The position numbers were made by a program, and so were the translations under genes. Under the pieces are notes generated by a model. It made no database searches and was not told the origin of the DNA. It saw only the letters and a program-made list of their open reading frames with translations. Positions 47,401 to 55,025 of a stretch of DNA of 64,000 bases are shown here, one piece after another. Within the stretch, counting starts at the first letter, position 1, and each line of letters opens with the position of its first letter. Source of the stretch: Hyphomicrobium denitrificans ATCC 51888 (GTDB lineage Bacteria; Pseudomonadota; Alphaproteobacteria; Rhizobiales; Hyphomicrobiaceae); assembly GCF_000143145.1 (NCBI RefSeq), contig NC_014313.1:2604001-2668000 (forward strand), written 5' to 3'.

Positions 47401-48402
47401 ATGGAGAAGCCCTTGACCGGTGAAACGTCCGATCTGCCGCCGATTCACGGGAAACAATTGGCGCGGACGCCCAGGATCGGCCTGGCGCTCGGCGGTGGCG
47501 GCGCGCGCGGGCTCGCGCACATCGCGATGCTCGAAGCGTTCGACGAGTTGGGCATCCGCCCGAACGTCATCGCGGGCACGTCCATCGGCGCGCTTTACGG
47601 CGCGGCCTATGCGTCGGGCATCTCAGGCAAGGATCTGCGCGATCATACGCGCCTTATCCTTGGGCAGCGCTTCGGTCTCATCCGCGATCTGTTCAATGCG
47701 ACGGCGCAACCGTTTCAAAGATTGATCGGTGTGTTCGGGCGGCGGAACGCGATCCTCGATCCGCTCACGATGCTCGAAGTCATTCTGCCGAAGGACGTGA
47801 AGAGCGATTTCGCCGAATGCCAGATCCCGATCAAGATTGTCGCTTCCGATTTTTACGATCAGGAGCCTCGGGTTTTCACGGAAGGCGCGCTTCGCCCGGC
47901 CGTCGCGGCGAGCATGGCGCTGCCGGTCATTTTTCAGCCTGTGATGGATAAGGGCAAGGCGCTGATCGACGGCGGGCTGACCAATCCGCTGCCGTTTGAT
48001 CTTTTGATGGGTGAAGCGGACATCGTCGTCGCAATCGACGTTTCAGGCGTGCCGGTTCCGAATTCGCGGAGGCCCGACCCGACCGCGTTCGAAGCATTGT
48101 TTTCGAGCGCGTTTCTGTTCGAGCACACGATCATCAAGGAAAAGCTGAAATCGGCGCAACCCGATATTCTGATCAACGCGGGCACGAGCCATTATCAGGT
48201 GCTCGACTTTTTGAAGTTCGATCAAATTCTGGAAGCGGCGGCGCCCGCGAAAGAGAAGCTGAAGCAGCAGCTGACGCGCGTTCTGTCGGTCGAGACGCTG
48301 CCGGAGCTTACCGCCCCGGCTGAGGCTCCACTGACTGTGCTCGAAGCGCCAAAGCGCAAACGCCGCGGTCTGCTTTCGCGCACCCGGAAGGCGCGCGATT
48401 AG
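47401..48402 (+). CDS. Patatin-like phospholipase, RssA type
   Basis: A 333-residue patatin hydrolase. The oxyanion loop GLALGGGGARGLAHI, the nucleophile elbow GTSIGAL (GxSxG) near residue 60 and the dyad Asp in LIDGGLTNPLP are all present, so it should be catalytically active. The C-terminal 40 residues are basic (RKRRGLLSRTRKARD). It resembles RssA-like proteins, which cleave acyl chains of phospholipids in the cytoplasm; the real substrate is unknown. It begins 35 bases after purD in the same direction and probably shares its transcript. Confidence 0.9.
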   Translation: MEKPLTGETSDLPPIHGKQLARTPRIGLALGGGGARGLAHIAMLEAFDELGIRPNVIAGTSIGALYGAAYASGISGKDLRDHTRLILGQRFGLIRDLFNATAQPFQRLIGVFGRRNAILDPLTMLEVILPKDVKSDFAECQIPIKIVASDFYDQEPRVFTEGALRPAVAASMALPVIFQPVMDKGKALIDGGLTNPLPFDLLMGEADIVVAIDVSGVPVPNSRRPDPTAFEALFSSAFLFEHTIIKEKLKSAQPDILINAGTSHYQVLDFLKFDQILEAAAPAKEKLKQQLTRVLSVETLPELTAPAEAPLTVLEAPKRKRRGLLSRTRKARD

Positions 48403-48488
48403 ACGGCGGTTGCGAAAGCTTCCTTCCTCGCCCGTCCTTAGGGGGAGCGGGTTGGGGTCAAGTGCGGCAACAGCAGAGCAAGCGGCTG

Positions 48489-48540
48489 CCCCTCACCCTA
48501 ACCCTCTCCCCATGCAAAGTGCAGGGCATGGGGCGAGGGA
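48489..48540. repeat. GC-rich palindromic repeat family B, copy before tadA
   Basis: CCCCTCACCCTAACCCTCTC then CCCATG, a short spacer and CATGGGGCGAGGG: an imperfect palindrome in the gap between convergent patatin and tadA genes, ending right at the tadA stop. A partial related stretch (GGGGGAGCGGGTTGGGG) is at 48441-48457. It may also act as a terminator for both genes. Confidence 0.7.
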
Positions 48541-48542
48541 AA

Positions 48543-49007
48543 TTATTGTTCGCGTTTTGCGGCGAAGAAGGATTTGAGGAGTGCGGCGGACTCGGGTTCG
48601 GCGAGGCCGGGATAGACCTCGGGCGCGTGATGGCAGGTCTGCTGGCTGAAGATGCGCGGTCCGTGCTCGACACCGCCGCTTTTCGGGTCGCCAGCCCCGT
48701 AATAGAGCCGCCGGATACGCGCGAAGGAGATCGCGGCCGCGCACATCGGACAGGGCTCCAATGTCACGTAGAGATCGCAATCGACCAGACGCTCGGTTTC
48801 CAGAACCGAGCAGGCGGCGCGGATCGCCAGAATTTCGGCATGGGCCGTCGGGTCGTTAAGCTCACGCGTACGGTTGCCCGCGAGCACCAAAACATCGCCC
48901 GAGGCGGATACGATGACCGCCCCGACGGGCACCTCGCCGCGCTCGGCCGCCGCCCGCGCCTCATCGAGCGCTAACGACATATGGCTTCGCGCGCCGGTCG
49001 ATGTCAT
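48543..49007 (-). CDS. tadA: tRNA-specific adenosine deaminase
   Basis: A 154-residue cytidine-deaminase-fold enzyme: zinc-binding TAHAEILAIR (His plus catalytic Glu) and LEPCPMCAAAISFARI (two Cys), with LYYGAGDPKSGG after. It converts A34 of tRNA-Arg to inosine and is essential in most bacteria. ATG 49007 or ATG 48980 could start it; both precede the conserved LALDEARAAAERGEVPVGAV. The frame is open far upstream, but that region is the antisense of rluB. Divergent from rluB, 36 bases apart. Confidence 0.94.
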   Translation of the reverse strand: MTSTGARSHMSLALDEARAAAERGEVPVGAVIVSASGDVLVLAGNRTRELNDPTAHAEILAIRAACSVLETERLVDCDLYVTLEPCPMCAAAISFARIRRLYYGAGDPKSGGVEHGPRIFSQQTCHHAPEVYPGLAEPESAALLKSFFAAKREQ

Positions 49008-49043
49008 AAGCTCGCGTTCTTTGCTCACATCGAATCCATCGAA

Positions 49044-49889
49044 ATGGCCAAACCGATCACTTCCAATACCGCAGAAACGCGCGACGGTCCGATGCGCATC
49101 GCCAAGGCGATGGCGCGCGCCGGGCTTTGCTCGCGCCGCGAGGCCGAACGCTGGATCGCCGATGGGCGTGTCAGCGTCAACGGTAAGCTGCTGAAAACGC
49201 CCGCCTGCGAGGTTGGCCCGAAAGACAAGGTCATCGTCGACGGCAAACCGCTGCCGGCCGCGTCGACGCCCCAGCTCTGGCGCTATCACAAGCCAAAGGG
49301 CGTCGTCACCACCCATTCGGACCCACAGGGGCGCCCGACGGTGTTCGAAAAGCTGCCGCCGGAAATGCCGCGCGTGATTTCGATCGGCCGCCTCGATTTC
49401 AATACGGAAGGACTGCTGCTGCTGACGACCGATGGGGCGCTGGCGCGGCATTTCGAACTTCCCGCCAACGGCTGGGTGCGGCGTTACAGGGTGCGCGCCA
49501 AGGGCCGGGTTACGCCCGCCGACCTCGCCAAGCTCAAGGACGGCGTCGAGATCGACGGCGTCAGCTATGGGCCGATCGAAGCTTCCGTCGATACCGTGCA
49601 AGGCGCGAATTCGTGGCTGTCGATCTCGATCCGCGAAGGCAAGAACCGCGAGGTTCGCAACGTGCTGGCTTACCTCGGTTTGACGGTGAACCGGCTGATC
49701 CGCGTGTCGTTCGGACCGTTCCAATTGCTCGACCTTGCGCCGGGCGCGGTGGAAGCCGTGCGCCGCCGCGTGCTCGTCGCGCAGCTCGGGCCGAAAGCTG
49801 CCGCGAGCCTCGGACTTTCCGAGAGCCAGGAAGAGCGCAAGGAACGCCATGCGCGCGGCAAGGCGGCGAGCGGGAGCCGCGACGAATGA
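49044..49889 (+). CDS. rluB: rRNA large-subunit pseudouridine synthase (RsuA/RluB family)
   Basis: A 281-residue synthase. An S4 RNA-binding domain (MRIAKAMARAGLCSRREAER, ADGRVSVNG) is followed by the catalytic domain with VISIGRLDFNTEGLLLLT, whose Asp is the nucleophile, and REGKNREVRNVLAYLGLTVN. It is most like RluB, which modifies U2605 of 23S rRNA, but RluE/RsuA cannot be ruled out by eye. ATG 49044 starts MAKPITSN. The stop overlaps the start of rsmD (ATGA), and the C terminus is basic. Confidence 0.9.
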   Translation: MAKPITSNTAETRDGPMRIAKAMARAGLCSRREAERWIADGRVSVNGKLLKTPACEVGPKDKVIVDGKPLPAASTPQLWRYHKPKGVVTTHSDPQGRPTVFEKLPPEMPRVISIGRLDFNTEGLLLLTTDGALARHFELPANGWVRRYRVRAKGRVTPADLAKLKDGVEIDGVSYGPIEASVDTVQGANSWLSISIREGKNREVRNVLAYLGLTVNRLIRVSFGPFQLLDLAPGAVEAVRRRVLVAQLGPKAAASLGLSESQEERKERHARGKAASGSRDE

Positions 49890-50443
49890 GAGTCGTCGCA
49901 GGACGTTTTCGCGGCCGGGCACTCGTCGCGCCGGACGACATGGGTATTCGTCCGACGTCTGATCGTGTGCGCGAAAGCGTGTTCAATATTCTGATGCACG
50001 GCATCGAAGATTTCACGCTCGCCGGTGCGCGGGTCATCGATCTTTTTGCCGGTACGGGCGCGCTCGGCATCGAGGCGGTGTCGCGCGGCGCGGCTTTCTG
50101 TCTGTTCGTCGAAGAAGCGGCAGACGCGCGAGCACTCATCCGCCGCAACGTCGAAGCTCTGGGGCTCACGGGCGAGACGCGCATTTTCCGCCGCGACGCC
50201 ACCGATCTCGGACCGGCCGGGAACATGGAGCCTTACGGGCTCGCATTTCTCGATCCGCCTTATGGCAAAGGCTTGGGCGAAAAGGCACTTGCGGGCCTTG
50301 TCGATGGAAACTGGCTGAAGCCCGGCGCGATCTGCATTCTGGAAGAAAAGGCGGGACTGGCTCTCGCGCTGCCTTCGAGGCTGGAACAGATCGACTCGCG
50401 AAGCTGGGGCGAAACGGAAGTCCGGTTTCTCCGGCTCACATAG
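49886..50443 (+). CDS. rsmD: 16S rRNA (guanine-966-N2)-methyltransferase
   Basis: A 185-residue SAM-dependent methyltransferase: MRVVAGRFRGRALVAPDD, RPTSDRVRESVFNIL, VIDLFAGTGALGIEAVSRGA (SAM site) and LAFLDPPYGKGL (catalytic DPPY) are all typical. It methylates G966 of 16S rRNA. Its ATG overlaps the rluB stop (ATGA), so both ribosomal RNA modifying genes are coupled. Confidence 0.95.
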   Translation: MRVVAGRFRGRALVAPDDMGIRPTSDRVRESVFNILMHGIEDFTLAGARVIDLFAGTGALGIEAVSRGAAFCLFVEEAADARALIRRNVEALGLTGETRIFRRDATDLGPAGNMEPYGLAFLDPPYGKGLGEKALAGLVDGNWLKPGAICILEEKAGLALALPSRLEQIDSRSWGETEVRFLRLT

Positions 50444-50583
50444 CGCGGCGGATTCGGCCGATTGATCCATCGCATCGCGAGTTGGTTAAGGACACCTTAT
50501 CCATCCGGCCTATCTTGAACGAACCGTTTCCAATCCTTTTGTGTGTGACTTGCGGTAATTGGGACGTGATCGGATGATAGGTC

Positions 50584-51540
50584 ATGGTCTGGCTGCCGAG
50601 CGAAATCTGGAGTGAGAGGCGTTTCCGCGGATTGCCGTCCGCTGTCGCAGGCGACGCTGCGTTTCGCGTTTTCTGCACGCCTGCGATTTCCGAACGACGC
50701 GCCGTGAACCATCATCAGCTTACCGAGCGGGCGCGCTATCATCTGCGCAATGCGCATTGGGAGCGCCTCGAGACGCCCGTCGGCGAGGTGCAGACGTATG
50801 TCTTCGAGCCCGACGAGCAGATTGCGGACGACATCGTCCTGATCGTGCACGGATGGACGGGCGAGTCTTCCTTCATGACGGCGATGGCCGAAGCGATACG
50901 GCGCAGAGGTTTTCGCGTCGCGCTATTCGATCTGCCTGCGCATGGGCTGAGCAGCGGCCGTTCGACGAACCTCATCGACTGCGCACGCGCGACAGTTTCT
51001 GTTGCCGAGCAACTCGGCCCCGTTCACGCGCTCGTCACGCATTCGTTCGGCGGACTGATCTCACTCGTCGCTGCCGAAGGCCACGCGCCGATGCAGGGCA
51101 AGCTGAAGACAAAGCACATCGCGCTGATCGCCAGTCCCAACCATCTCTCGGATGTCACGGATCATTTCTCGCGGCATTGGGAACTGGATCCTGACGGCCG
51201 CCGCGCGTTCGAGCATCGGCTTGAAAGACTTGGCGGACGCTCGCTCAATTGTTTTGCGGCGGCGAAACTGCTTCCGGCGAGCGGCCTCAGCGGCCTCGTC
51301 ATTCACGCGCCGGATGATGCCGACGTGCCGTTCCGTTGCGCCGAAGAAATCGTCGACAGCGTGCCGGATATGGAACTTCACTCGTTCAACGGGCTAGGCC
51401 ATCGCAACATTCTGTTTGCGTCGCCGGTGGCGCGGACCGTGACCTCGTACCTCAAACGAACGGTGCAGCGGCAGCCCGCCGAAAATCGTGTCTATCAACC
51501 GGCCGCTGCGAATGCTCCAGCTGCGAGCGTATCGGCATAG
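50584..51540 (+). CDS. Alpha/beta hydrolase (serine aminopeptidase / lysophospholipase type)
   Basis: A 318-residue alpha/beta hydrolase. IVLIVHGWTGESSFM carries the HG motif, FDLPAHGLSSGRSTNL the loop, ALVTHSFGGLISLVA the nucleophilic Ser, VIHAPDDADVPFR the acid and FNGLGHRNILF the catalytic His, so the triad is intact. It lacks a signal peptide; the first 40 residues are of uncertain translation and GTG 50704 is another possible start. Substrate unknown; lipids or esters are likely. Its 3' end overlaps the DUF2239 gene by 46 bases. Confidence 0.82.
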   Translation: MVWLPSEIWSERRFRGLPSAVAGDAAFRVFCTPAISERRAVNHHQLTERARYHLRNAHWERLETPVGEVQTYVFEPDEQIADDIVLIVHGWTGESSFMTAMAEAIRRRGFRVALFDLPAHGLSSGRSTNLIDCARATVSVAEQLGPVHALVTHSFGGLISLVAAEGHAPMQGKLKTKHIALIASPNHLSDVTDHFSRHWELDPDGRRAFEHRLERLGGRSLNCFAAAKLLPASGLSGLVIHAPDDADVPFRCAEEIVDSVPDMELHSFNGLGHRNILFASPVARTVTSYLKRTVQRQPAENRVYQPAAANAPAASVSA

Positions 51541-52055
51541 TCGCGGATGCCCGGCGGCCAATCGCGAATGAGTTTCTCGAAGGCCGGGCGGTCCTTCGCG
51601 AACAGCGCACGCATCGCCTCTTCGAAGCCTGGACGATTGCCCGCCATCGCCGACATGAACTTGTAGGCGCGTTCCTGCGCGTCACGTGCGTTTGTGACGC
51701 CGGTGTTCGCGCGACGCGCGTCCTCGACGAGCTTGCGTAGCGTTACCGAGGCGCCGCCCGGCTGTTTCGCCAGCCAGTCCCAATGGCGCGGCAGCAGCGT
51801 TACCTCGCGCGCAACGACGCCGAGCTTGGGCCGTCCCGGGCCACGCGTCTCGTCTGCTGCAGGTCGCGAGGTCGGCTGTCCGGTGTCTCGCAGATCGAAA
51901 TCGACCTGGGTGCCGGTTGTATCATCAAAGATCAGGATGGCTGCGTCAGGCTGGCGCGACAGGCGCGCGTTGATTGCGACGGTCAACTCGGACCTGGAGC
52001 CGGTCGCCAACTTCATGTCGCCGTCGAAGGCCGTGAATTGAGATGGTTCCTGCAT
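51495..52055 (-). CDS. DUF2239 family protein
   Basis: A 186-residue cytoplasmic protein with the DUF2239 blocks: FTAFDGDMKLATGSRSEL, AILIFDDTTGTQVDFDLR, then the Arg/Pro-rich GRPKLGVVAREVTLLPRHWD and WLAKQPGGASVTLRKLVEDA, and a helical C-terminal half RPAFEKLIRDWPP. No activity is known. A pair of ACCCGGGT palindromes in the short upstream gap suggests tight repression by a TetR-like or similar dimer. The 3' end overlaps the alpha/beta hydrolase gene by 46 bases. Confidence 0.9.
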   Translation of the reverse strand: MQEPSQFTAFDGDMKLATGSRSELTVAINARLSRQPDAAILIFDDTTGTQVDFDLRDTGQPTSRPAADETRGPGRPKLGVVAREVTLLPRHWDWLAKQPGGASVTLRKLVEDARRANTGVTNARDAQERAYKFMSAMAGNRPGFEEAMRALFAKDRPAFEKLIRDWPPGIRDYADTLAAGAFAAAG

Positions 52056-52086
52056 CGGCCACCGCTCCAGTTTTGACTGGAGGCTA

Positions 52087-52125
52087 TTTACCCGGGTAAA
52101 ATATAAATAGCAATACTACCCGGGT
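52087..52125 (-). promoter_or_regulatory. Paired ACCCGGGT palindromes, operator of the DUF2239 gene
   Basis: TTTACCCGGGTAAA (52087-52100, a perfect 14-base palindrome) and ACCCGGGT (52118-52125, inside TACCCGGGTT) have centres 28 bases apart. The AT-rich spacer, read on the minus strand as TATTTATATT, could hold the -10 box of the DUF2239 promoter. Everything lies between the transporter stop (52130) and the DUF2239 start (52055). This is the layout of a two-site operator for a dimeric repressor; no regulator gene is next to it. Confidence 0.65.
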
Positions 52126-52129
52126 TAAA

Positions 52130-53425
52130 TTATTTGGCAGCCGGGGCGGGCGCGTGGCTGTGACCGCTCAGACCGTAGTGCAGGATGTACAGGTAGCTCG
52201 GCACGGCGAGGATGAGATACGCGAGCTGGAAATCGATGTGCTGCTTCAAAAGCGCGAAGGCGTAGGGCATCAGCGCGCCGCCGACGACGCCCATGACCAG
52301 CAGCGCCGAGCCGGTTTCCGTATGTCGCCCAAGATCGCGGATCGCGAGCGGGAAGATCGCCGGCCACATCATTGCGTTAGCGAAGCCGAGGCTGGCGATG
52401 AAGCCGACGGAGACGTAGCCGGTCGTCAGATACGCTCCGATCGCCAGGACGACGCCAAGGGCCGCCGAGATGGCGAGATAAGCCTGTTGTGACGCGAACT
52501 TCGGGATCAGCAGCAGTCCGGCGACGTAGCCGACGAGCATCGCGAACAACGTGTAGGACGTGAACAGCCGCGTCGCATCGAGCGGGAGGCCGAAGCCTGC
52601 GCCGTAGATGCCGATCGCATCGCCCGCCAAGACCTCGAGGCCGACGTACAGAAACAGGCACAACACGCCGAGCCAGAGATGGGGAAAGCGGAAGATGCTC
52701 TGATGCTGCGCGGAGATTTCCGTCGCACTGCTACTGCCTGCGTCCTGGGTGCGAACGTCCGGCAGATTGGAGCGCGCGATCCAGATCGCCAGCGCCGCCA
52801 GCAGCCCCGCCATGATCATGTACGGGCCATAGACCTGCGCGGCGAAGGCATCGAGCAGAGCCTCGCGTGCGGCCGGCGTCGGCGCGGCTTTCACACGCGC
52901 ATCGAAGTGATCGAGGCCGTAAAGGACGAGCGCGCCGAAAACGAGCGGCGCGAGGACTCCCGCGAATTTATTGCAGATGCCCATGACCGCGATGCGCCGC
53001 GCCGCACTTTCGCTTGGCCCTAGAATGCAAACGTAGGGATTGGACGCCGTTTGCAGCAGAGACAGCCCCGCGCCGATCACGAACAATCCTGTGAGCGTGC
53101 CAGGGTATTGCCGCGCTGTGGTGAAGTGACCGAAGACGACGGCTCCGGCAGCCATGACGAACAAACCGAGTGCCATGCCCTTCTTCATGCCCGTCCGGCG
53201 CAGCACTGCGGACGACGGCAGCGCCAGGAAAAAATACGAGAGGTAGAATGCCATCGGCACCAGGAAGGCGTTCACATCGTCGAGGTCGAAGGCGAGCTTG
53301 ACGAAGGTGATCAGAGGCCCGTTCAGCCAGGTCACGAAGCCGAAGATGAAGAACAGGACGCCGATTGTGACGATGGGGCCGAATAGGCTGGATTCGGCAT
53401 CGCGGTTTGAGGTCTGGGAGGTCAC
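52130..53425 (-). CDS. Sugar MFS transporter, FucP/GluP type
   Basis: A 431-residue major facilitator with twelve expected membrane segments. FGFVTWLNGPLITFVKLAFD near the start, FLALPSSAVLRRTGMKKGMA, SLLQTASNPYVCILGP and NKFAGVLAPLVFGAL are hallmark blocks of the fucose/glucose/galactose:H+ symporter group. Exact sugar unknown. GTG 53425 gives a normal FucP-like length; the frame is open to a TTG at 53596, which would add a 57-residue disordered leader with no membrane segment. No sugar-catabolic genes are next to it. Confidence 0.87.
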   Translation of the reverse strand: MTSQTSNRDAESSLFGPIVTIGVLFFIFGFVTWLNGPLITFVKLAFDLDDVNAFLVPMAFYLSYFFLALPSSAVLRRTGMKKGMALGLFVMAAGAVVFGHFTTARQYPGTLTGLFVIGAGLSLLQTASNPYVCILGPSESAARRIAVMGICNKFAGVLAPLVFGALVLYGLDHFDARVKAAPTPAAREALLDAFAAQVYGPYMIMAGLLAALAIWIARSNLPDVRTQDAGSSSATEISAQHQSIFRFPHLWLGVLCLFLYVGLEVLAGDAIGIYGAGFGLPLDATRLFTSYTLFAMLVGYVAGLLLIPKFASQQAYLAISAALGVVLAIGAYLTTGYVSVGFIASLGFANAMMWPAIFPLAIRDLGRHTETGSALLVMGVVGGALMPYAFALLKQHIDFQLAYLILAVPSYLYILHYGLSGHSHAPAPAAK

Positions 53426-53810
53426 AGCGACGCGGGCCGTTCCGCTGACGGACGGTGCGCCTGTGCCTGCTCCGCACGCTGCGGCATCCTGACGTGGGCT
53501 GCACGACTCATCGGGCGGCGGAGCCAAGCCGAATCTCGCAGTAAAATCAGAGCTATTTTCATCGATGCCGCATTCGCCTCCCACCGCCTGGATCAACCTT
53601 AGGCGAACAGCGATCTACGTGCATCCTCCCCGTGTAATTACGGCCCCAACAATCGCCGGAAACGCTTTAATTTGGTGGCTTTTTGCACTATGTCTAAGAT
53701 GTTAAAAGTTGACTTGACTAATGTATACTTTTTCGCGCAACTAAGAGCCAAGTTACCCTCGCGGGTATCCGATGCCGGGGCCTTGAACCCCGATTGATTG
53801 GAGCCGAAAC

Positions 53811-54146
53811 GTGATCATTTGTTCGTGCGCCGTTATCTCTGATCGGGATATCGAGATTGCCGTCTCGGAAATCATGAGTTCGGACCCCGGACTGCTGCCG
53901 ACGCCAGGCGTCGTTTTCCGCCATCTCAACAAGAAAATGAACTGCTGCCGCTGCGCTCCCGTTGCCGTGAGCACGATTTACGCCGCGATGGACCGCCTCG
54001 AACAAACCACCCGCGTATGCCCGTTCGCTCTTGCCGAAGCGCGCGCCAAGCTGATCCGCATCGAAGAACGCCGCGAGCGCCGTCAGCGCCGCATCGACGA
54101 CGCCTACGCCAATCGTCGGCTTTCCACAGCGACCGCCGTCGCCTGA
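53811..54146 (+). CDS. bfd: Bacterioferritin-associated ferredoxin-like [2Fe-2S] protein
   Basis: A 111-residue protein with the Bfd/BFD-like [2Fe-2S] pattern: CSC at residues 4-6 and NCCRC near 44-48, the two Cys pairs about 40 apart. The helical hairpin VSTIYAAMDRL follows. The C-terminal 40 residues form a basic helix (RIEERRERRQRRIDDAY) longer than usual Bfd. Bfd reduces the bacterioferritin core so iron can be released, which fits the bfr gene 140 bases downstream. GTG 53811 with TTGGAG upstream is the start. The 210-base gap upstream (53597-53810) is AT-rich with TTGACTTGACT and TATACT promoter-like motifs. Confidence 0.85.
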   Translation: MIICSCAVISDRDIEIAVSEIMSSDPGLLPTPGVVFRHLNKKMNCCRCAPVAVSTIYAAMDRLEQTTRVCPFALAEARAKLIRIEERRERRQRRIDDAYANRRLSTATAVA

Positions 54147-54230
54147 TCCAAAAAAGCTGGAAAAACCGTCAGGGGCTGCGACACACGTTGCGGCCGCGGA
54201 TTTTTTTATTCCAATCCGATACCGGTCTAG

Positions 54231-54247
54231 TTTAGAACAGTTCTGGT
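54231..54247 (+). promoter_or_regulatory. Irr-box-like inverted repeat upstream of bfr
   Basis: TTTAGAACAGTTCTGG shows TTTAGAA and TTCTGG around a three-base centre, close to the iron control element recognised by Irr in Hyphomicrobiales (from memory TTTAGAA-N3-TTCTAAA; one arm is imperfect here). It lies 40 bases before the bfr start, where Irr would repress ferritin synthesis when iron is scarce. Confidence 0.55.
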
Positions 54248-54286
54248 TTAGCCAGAGCGCTGGCGCATTTCGGCTTGGAGCGGCAC

Positions 54287-54778
54287 ATGAAGGGCAACAA
54301 AGAAGTCATCACACGGCTCAATGAGGCATTGAAGCTCGAGCTGGGCGCTATCAATCAGTATTGGTTGCATTATCGCCTCCTGGACAACTGGGGATTTAAG
54401 AAGCTCGCCAAGAAAGAGCGCAAGGAATCGATCGAGGAAATGGAGCATGCGGACCGGCTGATCGACCGCATCATCTTCCTCGACGGACATCCCAACCTGC
54501 AGCACGTCGCGCCGCTGATGATCGGCGAGAACCTGAAAGAAGTTCTGGAATGCGATCTCAAGGGCGAGAACATCGCTCGCGATCACTACAAGAAATCGCG
54601 CGAGATCTGTCGCGACCTCGGCGACTACGTGACGATGGACCTGTTCGAAAGCCTGCTGAAGGATGAGGAAGGCCACATCGACTTCCTCGAGACGCAGCTC
54701 GATCTGCTGTCGCGCATCGGCATCGAGAACTACGGCCAGCTCAACGCGGAAAGCGCGGACGAAAGCGGCGATCACTAA
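54287..54778 (+). CDS. bfr: Bacterioferritin
   Basis: A 163-residue ferritin. The di-iron ligands are in place: ELGAINQY (Glu18), [12 protein letters not shown] (Glu51, His54), LECDLKGEN (Glu94) and [12 protein letters not shown] (Glu127, His130). The Met in EEMEHAD is the equivalent of the haem ligand Met52 of E. coli Bfr, so it should bind haem between subunits. It stores iron in a 24-mer shell. ATG 54287 (MKGNKEVI) was chosen as homologues start there. Confidence 0.97.
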   Translation: MKGNKEVITRLNEALKLELGAINQYWLHYRLLDNWGFKKLAKKERKESIEEMEHADRLIDRIIFLDGHPNLQHVAPLMIGENLKEVLECDLKGENIARDHYKKSREICRDLGDYVTMDLFESLLKDEEGHIDFLETQLDLLSRIGIENYGQLNAESADESGDH

Positions 54779-54787
54779 GTAACTGCA

Positions 54788-54937
54788 CGTCATCCTCGAG
54801 CGGGCGACCTGTTAGACCTGCTCGGGGATTTGCGCGCACATCGCATCGCACATCTTCATTTGTTTTGAGCCTTCGGCGCATTTTGCGCTGGATCCCCGGC
54901 CTTCGCCGCGCAAGACGCGGCTCGGCCGAGGATGACG
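54788..54937. repeat. Inverted-repeat cassette between bfr and mutL
   Basis: CGTCATCCTCG (54788-54798) is matched by its exact reverse complement CGAGGATGACG (54927-54937), enclosing about 130 bases. Inside, TGGATCCCCGGCC is also present near the right end. Paired GTCATCCTCG/CGAGGATGAC units of this type are common extragenic palindromes in GC-rich proteobacteria. The bfr-mutL gap (54779-55024) holds no gene. Confidence 0.6.
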
Positions 54938-54984
54938 GCAAGGGTGATAGCTCCACGCAGCGGGCGGCTAACGCCTTTTTTGTT

Positions 54985-55025
54985 GGCGCTTGCGACTGCG
55001 CTCCGCGCAGCCGGCCGCAAGCGCC
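54985..55025. repeat. Palindromic repeat family A, copy 4 (at the mutL stop)
   Basis: GCGCTTGCG (54986-54994) and CGCAAGCGC (55016-55024) as outer arms, CTGCGC / GCGCAG as inner arms, tip TCC, and the same internal loop of A opposite CCGGC as copies 1 and 2 at 7064 and 7118. Three base pairs differ from those copies and each change keeps pairing. The right end touches the mutL stop codon. Confidence 0.85.

Noticed and set aside
52130..53596. Longer start (TTG 53596) for the sugar transporter
   Set aside because: It would add 57 disordered residues before the first membrane segment; GTG 53425 gives the family's usual length, though I cannot exclude the longer form.
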